Assembly: GCF_027533645.1 (NCBI RefSeq)
Contig: NZ_JAQAGY010000001.1
Span: 434,001 to 498,000, forward strand
DNA: 64,000 nucleotides
Reading direction: 5' to 3'
Source: Paenibacillus caseinilyticus
GTDB taxonomy: Bacteria; Bacillota; Bacilli; Paenibacillales; NBRC-103111
How positions within the stretch are numbered: position 1 is the first letter of the stretch; each line of letters opens with the position of its first letter. This document shows positions 35,988 to 50,900 of the stretch, piece by piece. The notes beneath the pieces were generated by a model. It saw nothing but the letters and a program-made list of their open reading frames with translations. It was not told the origin of the DNA and did no database searches. Position numbers and translations under genes: made by a program.

Positions 35988-38900
35988 TTAAAATGTAAAT
36001 TCAATGGATGCTTGCAAGTGTTTGCTTTCTGCCGAATGGCTATCGAGCTTCATTTGGGTTAACAGGGCCTGCGGCTCCTCACTGATCTGGCGCAGCACAA
36101 GCAGGTAATCCTGCGCCATTTGGCTGATGATCCCCGCCTTGAACAATTGCGTGCAGTAGATCAGCGCCCCCCTTAGTCCGCCGCTTTCCTGAGATATAAA
36201 GCACGTGATGTCAAATTTGGCATCGAGCTCGAGATCTTGCATGTACGGCTCCAGGCTCAAATCGCCCGCATGCATCCCTCTGGTGCGATCTTCATTCTGC
36301 AGCGTAAACATCGTATCGAATAAGGGGTTGCGGCTTGCATCGCGCTTTACATCCAATCTTTCAACAAGCTCTTCAAACGGATAGTCCTGGTGCTCGAAAG
36401 CCCCCAGCGCCGTTTCCTTGATCTCATGCAGGAAGTCCAGGAACGATTTGCTGCCCGCAGGATAGCTGCGAATCGCGAGCGTGTTCACAAACATCCCGAT
36501 GAGCGGTTCCAAATCGGCATGCGTTCTGCCGGATACCGGCGTTCCCACAATAATATCCTCTTGCCCGCTGTACTTGGCGAGCAATACCGCATAAGCCGAG
36601 AGCAGAACCATGTACAGCGTGCATTCTTGACTGGCCGCGAGCTGATTCAGCCGCTGCGCAAGCGTTGCGTCCATCTCGAATTCGATAGTCGCGCTCTCGA
36701 AATGGCGGACCGATGGTCTGGCAGAGTTGATCGGCAGCTGCAATACCGGCAATTCGCCTTTAAACACTTCCATCCAGTAGGCTTCCTGCCACTGCATTTG
36801 ATCGCGATGCAGTTCAGACTGCTGCCACACGGCATAATCCTTGTACTGAATCCGAAGTGCGGGCAGCTCCTCGCCGCCGTACAATGCGATCCATTCATCG
36901 AACAAAATGCTTCTTGACAGGCCATCGGAGATCATGTGATGCATATCGAACACGCAAATATGACGTTCTGCCGCAAGCTCGATCAAGCCCACGCGCATAA
37001 GCGGCGGCTGGTGCAGTTCAAACTTACGGACGAAGCGCTGCACCGCTTCGGTCTCATCTTCGCCGGCCTGCCTATATTCCACAGCAAATGCCACTTCGCT
37101 GTGGATTCGCTGGATCATCTCGCCATCCGCCATCTCGAAGCCCGTTCGCAGCGTCTCATGACGTGCGATCAGCTTGCGGAACGCGTCTTCGAAGCGGTCG
37201 CGGTCCAGCTGCCCTTCAATGAGCATAGCTCCCGGCATGTTGTAGCTCGTTTCGAAGCCTTCAAGCTGCTGCAATATATACAGCCGCTTCTGTGCGGATG
37301 ACAACGGGTAGTACGCCCTTTCTTCGGCCTTGGAAATGGAACGGAACGTCTGCTGCTCCAGCCTGCCGATCATTCGAGCCATTGCTTGGACCGTAGGGAA
37401 TTGGAACACCTCACGAAGCGGCACATGGACCTGCAGCTCCTTATGCAGCCGGCTGACCAAGGTTGTCGCGCGCAAGGAATGGCCTCCGATCTCGAAGAAA
37501 TTGTCCTTCACGCCGACGCGCGCAAGTCCCAGCACCTCCTGCCAGATGCGGACAAGCTGTGCTTCCAGCGGCGTGCTTGGCGCAGCGTACTCGGTGCCCG
37601 TCTGCATGGCTCCCTCTGGAGCCGGCAGCGCTTTGCGGTCCACTTTGCCGTTCGGCGTCAGCGGCAGCCGCTCCAGCTGCACAAAGTACGACGGGATCAT
37701 GTAGCCCGGCAGCTCCTTCGCCAAGGCTTCGCGCAGGTCGCCTGCCGTCAGCAGCCGGTCCCCTGCGACATACGCGCACAGCTGCTTCTGACCGCTTCCG
37801 TCCTCTCTGGCAATGACGGCCGCTTCGCGTACGGCAGGGATCTGCTCCAGCCGCGTCGCCACTTCCCCAAGCTCGATCCGGTACCCCCGGATCTTCACCT
37901 GCTCGTCGATCCGCCCCAGGTATTCGATGTTCCCGTCCGGCTGCCATCTCGCCAGGTCGCCGGTCCGGTACATCCGCTCGCCCGGCTTATACGGATTCGG
38001 CACGAACTTCTCCGCGGTCAGCTCCGGCTGGTTCAAGTAGCCCCGGCCCACGTTCTCCCCGCCGATGTATAATTCGCCTCCGACTCCGATCGGCACCATG
38101 TTCTGCTCCCGGTCCAGAATGTACACCGCCTGGTTCGCCAGCGGTGTTCCTATCGGGATGATACCCGCTGTGCAGGCATCCTCGTCCCCGCCAACCGTAT
38201 AGGCCGTCGTGTCCACGCAGCATTCGGTCGGACCGTATATATTCGTGATGGCCGGCCGGCAGCCGCCCGTCCAGCTGCTCCGCAGCGCATTCACCAGCTC
38301 CCCATGCAGCGCTTCTCCTCCAATGATGAACCGCTCTACGTTGATCGCCGCAAACCGATGCGCCGACTCCAGCAAGATGCGCAGGTGCGCCGGCGTGCCG
38401 TCCGATACCTGAATCCGGTGCGCGTTGTAGTACGCGGCCAACCGCTCTCCGCTCATGCTGATCTCCCGGGGCACCACGTACAGCGTATGGCCGAGCAGCA
38501 GGCTGGCGAACAGCTGCTTCACGGAGGCGTCGAACACATGCGGCGACAGCCAGGCGATCCGCTGCGGACCGTCGTGCCTGCTGTAGATCCGCTCAGCCAA
38601 GCCTGCCACCAAGTTGCCTACATTCCGGTGCTCGATCAGCACGCCTTTGGGCTGTCCCGTTGTTCCCGATGTATAGATGACATAGGCCAGATGATGGGAA
38701 CCGGTCGTGCTGTCTGCATTGCTGCCGTCGCCGTCGCCGAGCAGTTCGGGGGTCAGTACGATACGCTGCACGCCGGCCGCTCCTGCCGGCAGATCATGCT
38801 CCTTCGTCGTCAGCACCCACTCTGCGCCGCTATCCGCCAGCATATACAGCAGGCGTTCCTCCGGATACTCCGGATCCAGAGGCACATAGGCGCCGCCTGC

Positions 38901-41900
38901 TTTCAAGATCGCCATGATGCCGACGACCATCTCCAGCGAGCGCTCCATCAGGAGGCCGACCCGGCAATCCGCCTGCACGCCGGCCTTCCGCAGCGTGCGC
39001 GCCACCCGGTTCGCCCGTTCGTTCAGCTCGCGGTACGTGAGCTGCCGGTCTTCATAGACGGCCGCCACCGCGTCCGGACTCTGTTCCGCCTGCTCCTCGA
39101 ACAGCCGGTGGAGCGTCTTCTCCCGCGGATACTCCGCTTGCACGGCATGGAAGCCGTACAGAAGCTGCTCTTTCTCTTCCGCCGTTACGATCTCCAGCGA
39201 CGCTATAGAGGCCCCGCGGTCTTCAATCACCGCATCGATCAGCCGTTCCAAATGCTTCGCCAGCCGCTGGATGCTCGCTTCGGTGAACAAGGAGGCGGCA
39301 TACGCCATGCTGCATGCCAACCCTTCAGGCTCTTCCGACACGTTCAGGCTGAGGTCAAATTTGGCCGTCGTATGCTCGTTAGCATAGGGCTTCATCTGCA
39401 GCCCTTCCAGATCAATATGTCTGCTTTCCATGTTTTGCAGCGTCAGCATCGCGTCAAAGAGCGCACTGCGGCTTAAATCTCTACTCACCTGCACCTTCTC
39501 CACGAGTTCTTCGAACGGATACTCCTGGTGCTCATAAGCCCCCAGCATCGTTTCCTTGATTTCCTCCAGATACGCCTCGAACGTCTTGGCTCCCGCCGGA
39601 TAGCTGCGGATCGCAAGCGTCCCCACGAACATCCCGATCAGCGGCTGCAGGTCGGCATGCGTTCTTCCGGCGACCGGCGTACCGACAATGATATCCTCTT
39701 GTCCGGTATATTTATGCAGCAGCGCCGTGTAGAGTGCCAGCAGCACCATATGCAGCGTCGTCCCGGTCTCGCTTGCAAGCTGCCGCAAGCGTTCGCTTCG
39801 CACCCCATCGATCGTAAACGGCAGCGCCTTCCCTTGGAAGCTTCGCACCGCAGGCCGCGCGTAATCGGTCGGCATGTCCAGCACGGGCAGTTCCCCGCTC
39901 ATCTCCTTCAGCCAGTAGGCCTCCTGCCGGCGCCTCTGCTCGCTCTGCGTCCCGGACTGCTGCCATGCGGCGTAGTCCTTGTATTGAATGCGCAGCGGCG
40001 AGAGCTCTTCCCCGCCGTACAAGCGGGCGAATTCGTCCACCAGGATGCCCATCGACACGCCATCGGAGACGATATGGTGCATGTCGAACAGGAAGAGGTG
40101 CCGCTCCGGCGCCAGCTCGATCAACCCGACGCGCAGCAGCGGCGGCTTCTCCAGATCAAACGCGCGGACGAACCGCCGCACGGCGGCTTCCGCTTCCGTG
40201 TCATCCGCTTGAAGATACTCCACCGTGAAATCCACTTCGCGGTGAACCCGCTGCACCGGTTCCCCATCCACCATCGGGAAGCCCGTACGCAGCACCTCGT
40301 GACGCCGGATCAGCTTGCCGAACGCGCCCTCGAACCGTTCGCGGTCCAGCTCGCCCTCCAGCAGCAGCACCGCCGGCATGTTGTAGCTGAGCTCCGCTCC
40401 TTCGAGCTGGTGCAGAATGTACAATCGTTTCTGGGCCGAAGAGACCAGGTAGTGCTCCTGTTCCGCGACCTGGGCAATCGCGCTGAACCTCTCCTGCTCC
40501 ATCCCTGCGATGACCCCGGCAAGCTGCTCCACGGTAGGGTAGCGGAACACCTCGCGAAGCGGCACATTGACCTGCAGCTCCTTATGCAGACGGCTTGTCA
40601 TCGTCGTAGCGCGCAGCGAATGGCCGCCGATCTCGAAGAAGTGGTCCTTCACGCCGACGCGCGCAAGCCCCAGCACTTCCTGCCAGATGCGGACCAGCTG
40701 CTCTTCCAGCGGCGTGCTTGGCGCGGCGTATTCGGCGCTTGTCCCCATGCTTCCTTCAGGGGCCGGCAGCGCTTTGCGGTCGACTTTGCCGCTCGACGTC
40801 AGCGGCAGCCGCTCCAGCTGCACGAAGTACGACGGGATCATGTAGCCCGGCAGCTTCGGCAGCAGCGCTTCCCTCAGCCCGCTTGCGGTGAGAGGCTCGT
40901 CTGCGACCACATACGCGCACAGGCTGCTCTCCTCCGCTGCGTCCGTCCATATCGTGACGACCGCTTCCTTCACCTTCGCTGCGCTCAGCAGCTGCGTCTC
41001 CACCTCACCTAGCTCAATCCGATAGCCGCGGACTTTCACCTGATGGTCGATCCGTCCCAGGTATTCAATATTGCCGTCCGGCAGCCACCTGGCCAGATCC
41101 CCCGTCCGGTACATCCGCCCGCCCGGCAGGAACGGGTTCGGTACGAATTTCTCCTTTGTCAGCTCCGGCCGGTTCAAGTAGCCTCTGGCTACCCCGTCGC
41201 CGGATAGGCACAGCTCCCCGGCCACTCCGATCGGATTCAGGCGGTCGGCTCCGTCTACAATCCACGCGCCGACATTGCCCAGCGGCTTCCCGATCGGGAT
41301 ATTCGCCATGCCGCGCTCGTCCCGGCGGATGGAATACTTCGTCGCATAGATCGTCGCTTCCGTAGGCCCGTAGATATTCTCCAGCCTAGCGTTCAGACCG
41401 AGCTCGTTGTAGGCTTCCACCCATTTCGGCGGGAGCGCTTCCCCGGCGACCGCGATATATTTCAAGGTCTGCAGCCGGGCGACATCCAGCTCGTTCTCCA
41501 CCAGGCGGCGGACGATGGCACTGAACATCGCAGGCACCAGGTTCAAATGAGTGATCGACTGTTCCTCGACGGCCTTCAGCAGACAAGCCGGATCTTTTTC
41601 TTGCCCGTGCGGCAAAATCACGAGCCTGCCTTCACCGAAAATCCAGCCGAACAACTCCGGCACGGAGACATCGAACGTGAAGGCGGTCTTCAGCAAATAC
41701 GCATCGCCGGCCCCCATCGGGTACTCGCGCTCCAGTTGACTTAGGGTGTGCACGACGGATTGATGCTCCACCATGACCCCTTTTGGCCTGCCCGTCGATC
41801 CGGAGGTGTAGATGACATAGGCCAAGTGGCGGGCGTCTGCCGCCGGCTCCAGATTGGAGCCATCCTCGCAGTAGACTGCCTCATCGTCCAGCTCGACGAT

Positions 41901-44900
41901 CAGGCCCGCGAACGCTGCGGCCCGGTCCCGCAATCGGCGCTGCAGCAGCACGATCCCTGCTCCCGAATCCTCCAGCATGTAGCCGATCCGCTCCTGCGGA
42001 AGATCCGGGTCGATCGGCACATAGGCGCCGCCCGCCTTCAAGATCGCCATGATGCCGACCACCATCTCCAGCGACCGTTCCGCCATAATGCCCACTGCCT
42101 GATCCGGCTGCACGCCGGCCTTCCGCAGCGTGCGCGCCAGCCGGTTCGCCCGTTCGTTCAGCTCGCGGTACGTCAGCTGCCGCCCTTCGCAGACGACTGC
42201 CGCCGCTTCCCCTCTCCGCTCCGCCTGCTCCTCGAACAGCCCGTGGAGCGTCATCTCCCGCGGATACTCCGCTGCCGTCGCATTAAACCCATGCACGATC
42301 TGCGCCGTCTCCTCAGCGGTCACCATCTGAAGCGACGCCAAGCTTGCCTGCGGATCTTCGATCACGGCGTCGATCAGCCGTTCAAAGTGTCCGGCCATCC
42401 GCTCCACGGTCGCCGGCTTATAGAGATCGCTCGCGTATCCGATACTGCATGCGATGCCTTCCTCCTGCTCCGCCGCCTCGAACGTCAGGTCAAATTTCGC
42501 CGGCTCCTGCTCATGCGGATACGATTTGAGCTGCAAGCCGTCCACGTTCAGCTCGGCCTGCTCCGCATTCTGCACGATGAACATCGTATCGAACACGGCA
42601 TTGCGGCTCATATCCCGTGTAGGCTGCACCTGTTCCACGAGTTCTTCGAACGGATACTCCTGGTGCTCATACGCCCCCAGCATCGTTTCCTTGATTTCCT
42701 CCAGATACGCCTGGAAAGGCTTGGCTCCCGCCGGATAACTGCGGATCGCAAGCGTGCCCACGAACATCCCGATCAGCGGCTGCACGTCGGCATGCGTTCT
42801 TCCCGCGACCGGCGTACCGACAATGATATCCTCTTGTCTGGTATATTTATGCAGCAGCGCCGTGTAGAGCGCCAGCAGCACCATGTGCAGCGTCGTGCCG
42901 GTGTCGCTTGCAAGCTGCCGCAAGCCCTCGCTTCTCACCCCATCGATCGTGAACGGCAGCGCCTTCCCTTGGAAGCTTCGCACCGCCGGCCGCGCGTAAT
43001 CGGTCGGCATGTCCAGAACGGGCAGTTCCCCGCTCATCTCCTTCAGCCAGTAGGCCTCCTGCCGGCGCCTCCGCTCGCTCTGCGCCCCGGACTGCTGCCA
43101 TGCGGCATAGTCCTTGTACTGAATGCGCAGCGGCGCGGGCTCTTCCCCGCCGTACAAGCGGGCGAATTCGTCCACCAGGATGCCCATCGACACGCCATCG
43201 GAGATGATGTGGTGCATGTCGAACAGGAAGAGGTGCCGCTCTGGCGCCAGCTCGATCAGCCCGACGCGCAGCAGCGGCGGCTTCTCCAGATCAAACGCGC
43301 GGACGAACCGCCGCACGGCGGCTTCCGCTTCCGTTTCATCCGCTTGAAGATACTCCACCGCGAACGCTACTTCACGGTGAACCCTCTGCACCGGTTCCCC
43401 GTTCACCATCGGGAAGCCCGTACGCAGCACCTCGTGACGCCGGATCAGCTTGCCGAACGCGCCCTCGAACCGTTCGCGGTCCAGCTCTCCCTCCAACAGC
43501 AGCACCGACGGCATGTTGTAGCTCAGCTCCGCTCCTTCGAGCTGATGCAGAATGTACATTCGCTTCTGTGCCGAAGATACCAGGTAGTGCTCCTGCTCCG
43601 CGATCTGCACAATCGCGCTGAACCTCTCCTGCTCCATCCCTGCGATCACCTCGGCAAGCTGTTCCACGGTAGGGAAGCGGAACACCTCGCGCAGCGGCAC
43701 ATTCACTTGCAGATCTTTATGCAGCCGGTTCACCAAGGTTGTAGCGCGCAGCGAGTGGCCGCCGATTTCGAAGAAGTTGTCCTTCACCCCGACGCGTTCC
43801 AGCCCCAGCACCTCCTGCCAGATACGGACAAGCTGCGCTTCCAGCGGCGTGCTTGGCGGAGCGTACTCGGTGCCCGTCTGCATGCTTCCTTCAGGCGCCG
43901 GCAGCGCTTTGCGGTCCACCTTGCCGTTCGACGTCAGCGGCAGCCGCTCCAGCTGCACGAAGTACGACGGGATCATGTAGCCCGGCAGCTCCTTCAGCAG
44001 CGTTCTCCTCAGCTCGCTGACGCTGAGCTCGTGATCGGCCGAGTAGTAGGCGCACAGGTTGTTCTGACCGTTCGCATCTTCCCGCGCTATAACGGCCGCT
44101 TCCTGTACGGCTGCCGCTTTCAATAGCTGGGCTTCGACTTCTCCAAGCTCGATCCGGTAGCCGCGGATCTTCACCTGCTGATCGATCCGCCCCAAGTATT
44201 CCAGGTTCCCGTCCGGCAGCCACCGGGCCAAATCTCCGGTGCGGTACAGCTTTCCGCCGGATACGAGCGGATGGGTTACGAACTTCTCATCGGTCCATTC
44301 AGGACGGTTCCAGTAGCCTCCGGCAATGCCTTCTCCGGCAATGCCTATTTCTCCCGGCACCCCGACAGGCTGCAGTTGAAGGTCTTGATTCAATATATAC
44401 ACTTGTTTATTTGCCGTCGGTTTGCCGATCGGGACGACGGATGTCTCCTCATGCGTACAGCGGTAATAGGTTGAACATACGGTTCCTTCCGTAGGACCAT
44501 AGGTGTTATACACCACAGCAGGGCGTAAATTAGAATAATATTCTCTTCTCAGCACATCCCCGCCGGAAATAAACACCCGTACCCGATGGTCGCTTGCCAG
44601 CACACTGTTCAGTTCATTGAGCAGCAGGGGGGAACAAGATACAACCGTCACCTGCTTCGCTGTTATGGCATCGGCCAATGCGCTGACGTTGATAACATCA
44701 TCCTTGCTTACGATCACGATGCAGGCTCCAGCCAACAGTGCAGGGTACAGCTCCTCCACCGAAGTATCGAAAGAGATGGATGCTTGCTGCAATATGCGGT
44801 CCTTCGCCTCAATATGGAACTCTCTCATGAAGCTGTGCACATAGCTCCATACATTGTGGTTCGTAATCATGACGCCTTTGGGGGTTCCCGTGGTTCCCGA

Positions 44901-47900
44901 CGTATACATGACATACATCAGGCTCGCAGGGTCATGAACGATCTCCAGATTCGAGCCGTTATCGCTGTATGCCTCCTCGTCGTCCATAAGCACCCATTGG
45001 CCCGCAAATGACAATCGCGCTTGCAAACTGCGCTTCGTCAGCAGCACCCGGGCTCCCGCATCCTCAAGCATGAATTGGATGCGTTCCTCTGGATAATCCG
45101 GATCGATTGGAACATACGCCGCACCTGATTTCAAAATAGCCAGCATTCCCGTGATCAACTCAGGCGACCGCTCGAGCATAATGCCTACAGGCTGGTTGGC
45201 CTGCACGCCTTGCGCACGCAATGTCCGCGCCAAACGGTTCGCCCGCTCGTTCAATTCCCCGTACGTCAGCTGCTGTTCATCGAATATGATAGCTGTAGCC
45301 CCGGGGGTGCGCTCCGCCTGTTCCTCGAACATCTCCTGAATGGTCCGCTCACGCGGGTAGTCCGCCGCTTCGGCATTGAAGGCATACCGGATCTGCGCCT
45401 TCTCCTCCGCCGTCAGCATATCCAGCGAAGAGATCGCAGACGAGGGATCGTCCGTAATCGCGCCGATCAATTGCTGATAATGGCCGGCCATACGCTCGAT
45501 CGTCTCCTGCTTGTACAAGGAAGACGCATACTCGAAAATGCATTCCAAGCCCTGCTCCCCTTCGATGACGAACAGGCTGAGATCAAATTTGGAAACCGTA
45601 TGCTGATTCGGATAAGTGGACAGATGAAGCCCATCGATCTGAATCTCCTTGTTCTCCGTATTCTGCAGAACAAGCAGCGTATCGAACAGCGGATTCCGGC
45701 TTACATCCCGGGCCAGCTTCAGGTTTTCCATCAAATCCTCAAACAGGTAGTCCTGATGCTCGTAAGCGCCCAGGGAGATCCCCTTGACTTCCTTCAGATA
45801 GGAGCTGAACGTCTTCTTCCTGACCGGATGGGTGCGGAGAGCCAGCGTATTGACGAACATCCCGATCAGCGGATGCACATCGCCGTGCGTTCTTCCCGCA
45901 ATGGACGTCCCTACGATGATATCCTCCTGGCCGGAATACTTATGCAGCAGGATGGAATAAGAAGCCAGCAGCACCATATACAGTGTCGCCGCATGCTCAG
46001 CCGCAATGCGCTTCAGTTCCCTGCTCCTCTTCCCATCAATGGTGAACCGCACGACATTCCCCTCGTGCCTGCGGACCGCAGGACGCGCGTAATCCGTCGG
46101 CATTTCGAGGACAGGCAGCTCGCCGCTGAACATATCCAGCCAGTAGGCTTCCTGCTTTTTAATTTGAGCCTGATGCATGTCGGACTGCTGCCATGCGGCG
46201 TAGTCCTTGTACTGGATGCGAAGCGGTTCTAATGTATCGCCTCCGTACAAGCGCATAAACTCATCAATGAGAATCGCGAGTGAGGTTCCATCCGAAATAA
46301 TATGGTGCATGTCAAACATCAGGATGTGGCGTTCCTCGGCAATTTCAATTAATCCTATGCGCAGGAGCGGCGGCTGTTCCAAATCAAACGGCCGGACGAA
46401 AGCATGCATCACCCCGTCAATCTCTTCCTCCGTGGCTTGGAAATACGCAACCGCAAAGTCCGCTGCACGGTGTACGCGCTGCAGCGCTTCACCGTTCACC
46501 ATTTCAAACCCCGTGCGCAAGGTCTCATGACGCGCAATCAGCTTGCGGAACGTTTCCTCCATCCGCTCCCGGTCCACTGCTCCTTCGAGCTTCATCATGT
46601 AAGGCATATTGTAGCTTTGCTCGGCGCCTTCCATTTGCTGCAGAATGTACAATCTCTTCTGGACAGAGGACATCGGGTAAACATCTTTGACTTCGATTTG
46701 CGGAATGGCGCTGAAAGCTTCACCATCCAGGCCGCCCATCATTTCGGCCAGCTGTTCAATCGTCGGGAATTGGAACACGTCCCGCAGCGGCAGGCTGACA
46801 TTCATTTCCTTGTATACCTTGCTTGTCATCGTCGTAGCGCGCAGCGAATGGCCGCCGATCTCGAAGAAGTTGTCCTTCACGCCGACGCGCGCAAGCCCCA
46901 GCACTTCCTGCCAGATGCGGACCAGCTGCTCTTCCAGCGGCGTGCTTGGCGCGGCGTATTCGGCGCTTGTCCCCATGCTTCCTTCAGGAGCCGGCAGCGC
47001 TTTGCGGTCGACTTTGCCGCTCGACGTCAGCGGCAGCCGCTCCAGCTGCACGAAGTACGACGGGATCATGTAGCCCGGCAGCTTCGACAGCAGCGCTTCC
47101 CTCAGCTCGCTTGCGGTCAGAGGCTCGTCTGCGACCACATACGCGCACAGGCTGCTCTCCTCCGCTGCGTCCGTCCATATCGTGACGACCGCTTCCTTCA
47201 CCTTCGCTGCGCTCAGCAGCTGCGTCTCCACCTCGCCTAGCTCAATCCGATAGCCGCGGACTTTCACCTGATGGTCGATCCGTCCCAGGTATTCAATATT
47301 GCCATCCGGCAGCCACCTGGCCAGATCCCCCGTCCGGTACATCCGCCCGCCCGGCAGGAACGGGTTCGGTACGAATTTCTCCTTTGTCAGCTCCGGCCGG
47401 TTCAAGTAGCCTCTGGCTACCCCTTCGCCGGACAGGCACAGCTCCCCGGCCACCCCGATCGGATTCAGGCGGTCGGCTCCGTCTACAATCCACGCGCCGA
47501 CATTGCCCAGCGGCTTCCCGATCGGGACATTCGCCATGCCGTTCTCTTCCCGGCGGATGGAATACTTCGTCGCATAGATCGTCGCTTCCGTTGGCCCGTA
47601 GATATTCTCCAGCCTCGCGTTCAGACCGAGCCGGTTGTAGGCGTCCACCCATTTCGGCGGGAGTGCTTCCCCGGCGACCGCGATATATTTCAGGGTCTGC
47701 AGCCGGGCGGCATCCAGCTCGTTCTCCACCAGGCGGCGGACGATGGCGCTGAACATCGCAGGCACCAGGTTCAAATGAGTGATCGACTGTTCCTCGACGG
47801 CCTTCAGCAGACAAGCCGGATCTTTTTCCTGTCCGTGCGGCAAAATCACGAGCCTGCCTTCACCGAAAAACCAGCCGAACAGCTCGGGCACGGATACATC

Positions 47901-50900
47901 GAACGTGAAGGCGGTCTTCAGCAAATACGCATCGCCGGTCCCCAGCGGGTACTCGCGTTCCAGTTGACTTAAGGTGTGCACGACGGATTGATGCTCCACC
48001 ATGACCCCTTTTGGCTTGCCCGTCGATCCGGAAGTGTAGATGACATAGGCCAAGTGGCGGGCGCCTGCCGCCGGCTCCAGATTGGAGCCATCCGCGCAGT
48101 AGGCTGCCTCATCGTCGAGATCGACGATCAGGCCCGCGAACGCTGCGGCCCGGTCCCGCAAATGGCGCTGCAGCAGCACGATCCCCGCTCCCGAATCCTC
48201 CAGCATGTAGCCGATCCGCTCCTGCGGGAAATCCGGGTCCATCGGCACATAGGCGCCGCCCGCCTTCAAGATCGCCATGATGCCGACCACCATCTCCAGC
48301 GACCGTTCCGCCATAATGCCCACTGCCTGATCCGGCTGCACGCCGGCCTTCCGCAGCGTGCGCGCCAGCCGGTTCGCCCGTTCATTCAGCTCGCGGTACG
48401 TCAGCTGCCGCCCTTCGCAGACGACTGCCGCCGCTTCCCCTCTCCGCTCCGCCTGCTCCTCGAACAGCCCGTGGAGCGTCTTCTCCCGCGGATACTCCGC
48501 TGCCGTCGCATTAAACCCATGCACGATCTGCGCCGTCTCCTCAGCGGTCACCATCTGAAGCGACATAAGACTTGCCTGCGGATCTTCGATCACGGCGTCG
48601 ATCAGCCGTTCAAAGTGTCCGGCCATCCGCTCCACGGTGCCGCGCTTGAACAGCCCCGATTTAAAGGCAATGCGGCATGCGATGCCTTCTTCAACCTGTG
48701 CAGCCTGGACGGAAATATCGAATTTCGCCGCCGTCTGCCCGTTCTTATAAGGTTTGACATCCAGTCCGTTGATGCTTGTGCCGCCCTGCTCCGCGTCCTG
48801 CCATATAAACATCGTGTCAAACACCGGATTGCGGCTCATATCGCGTGTCACCTGCAATTGCTCCACGAGCAGCTCAAACGGATAGCTGCGGTGCCGATCG
48901 GCACGTTCGACCGCTTCCTTCATTTCTCCCAAGAAGGCTGAGAATGTCTTGGCTCCAGCCGGGTAGCTGCGAATTGCCAGCGCGCCTTCGAACGGCCCGA
49001 CCACGGACTGCAGAGCTTCGTTCTCCCGGCCCGCCGTAGGCGTTCCTACGATGATCTCTTCCTGCCCGGTGTATTTATGCAGCAGTGTGGTATAGACCGC
49101 GAGCAGCATCACAGCTGCCGATGTTCCATGCTCCGCAGCTATGCGGCTCAATTCCCCGCCCTTTTGAGCAGCAATCGTAAACGGCAGTGCCTCTCCCTCG
49201 AAGCTTTGCACCAACGGACGCGCATAATCGGTCGGCAGTTCGAGAACCGGAAGCTGCCCGCCAAGGGTGTCCAGCCAGAAGGCTTCCTGCTGCAGCATCT
49301 GCTCCTTCCGCTCGGCCGATTGCTCCGATACCGCATAATCTTTGTATTGAACCGATAGAGGCGACAGTTCCTCTCCACCGTACAGACGAATCAAGTCCCC
49401 CCATACCATATCCATGGAGGCTTCATCCGCGACGATAGGATGCAAATCAACGACGAGAATATGACGCTCCTTCGCAAGCTCGATCCATCCGGCCTGCAGT
49501 AATGGAGGTTTCTCCAAATCAAACGGCCGGGCAAAGCTGCGCACCATGTCGCCGGCTTCCTCTTCACTGGCCTGCATATACATGACCGCAAAATCGGCAT
49601 CCCAGCGTACACGCTGCATCGGTTCCCCGTCAACCAGCTCAAAGCTGGTGCGAAGCGTCTCATGGCGTTCAATCAGCCGGCGGAATGCTTGTTCGAGCCG
49701 CTCACGGTCGAGCACGCCTTCTATAGTGACGGCTTTGCGTACGTTTGCCATTTGGGACAACATGCCCATTTGATGCAGGACATACATCCTTCTCTGAGCT
49801 TGAGATACCGGATAGTAGGCGTCCGCCAAAGAGATCGCATCGTAATTCATCTGCTCCATGCCGCTTATGGCTTGGGCAAGCTCTTCGACCGTAGGATACC
49901 GGAACACGTCCCACAGCGACAGCTTGACGTTCAGCTCCCGGGTCAGCTTGCCGACCAGCGTGGTGGCTCTGAGCGAATGTCCGCCGATTTCAAAGAAATT
50001 ATCCTTGACGCTAACGTCCGGCGCGCCAAGCACCTCTTGCCAAATGCGGACCAATTGCGCTTCCAATGGATTGCGGGGAGCGACAAATTCCAGCCCCTTC
50101 CGCATACTCTCCTCCGGAGCCGGCAGCGCCTTGCGATTCACCTTTCCGTTCTGGGTAAGCGGCATCGACTCCAAGGGCACGAAGTAGGAAGGGATCATAT
50201 AATCAGGCAGCCGCTGTGATAATGCCATTCTCAGCTCACCGGTCGAAGGCGAACCGTCGCAAACAAAGTATGCGCACAGCTGCTTCAGACCGTCCGCATC
50301 CTCCCGCGCAACCGCCGTCACCTCGCGCATTCCTTCCACCTTCAGCAGCTGCGCTTCGACTTCCCCAAGCTCAATGCGGTACCCGCGTATTTTGACCTGA
50401 TGGTCAATCCGCCCGCCGTACTCGATATGCCCATCCGGCAGCCATCGCGCCAGGTCGCCTGTGCGGTACATCCGCTCGCCCGGCAGGAATGGATGATCAA
50501 CGAACTTCTCCGCGGTCAGCTCCGGACGGTTGAAATAGCCGCGGGCCACCCCGGCTCCCGAGATGCACAGCTCCCCTACGACGCCAATGGGCTGCAGCTG
50601 GAAGGTGCTGTCCATAATCCAGGTTTGCATGTTGCCGAGCGGTTTGCCGATCGGCACGCTTGCTGCTCTCCCTATTCCTTCGCCAGTGGCGTAACGGGTC
50701 GCATAGACGGTCGTTTCGGTCGGCCCATAGATATTTTCGAGCCGGACATCCCATTGCAGCTTGTGATGTTCTTCCACCAGCTTGGCAGGCAGAGCCTCCC
50801 CGCAGGCAAAAACATATTTCAAACGACCGAATTGAGAGCAATCCATCTCTTGCAGCGCATTCAACACCGGACTATACATGGAAGGAACAAAATTCACATG

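Noticed and set aside
41748-44126. Long plus-strand open frame (792 codons) opposite the megasynthase, with similar ones at 32123-34084, 39528-41012 and 38304-39476
   Set aside because: They are antisense to well-supported NRPS domains, repeat wherever the NRPS modules repeat, have no ribosome sites and show no recognisable domains; they result from GC-rich codon use.
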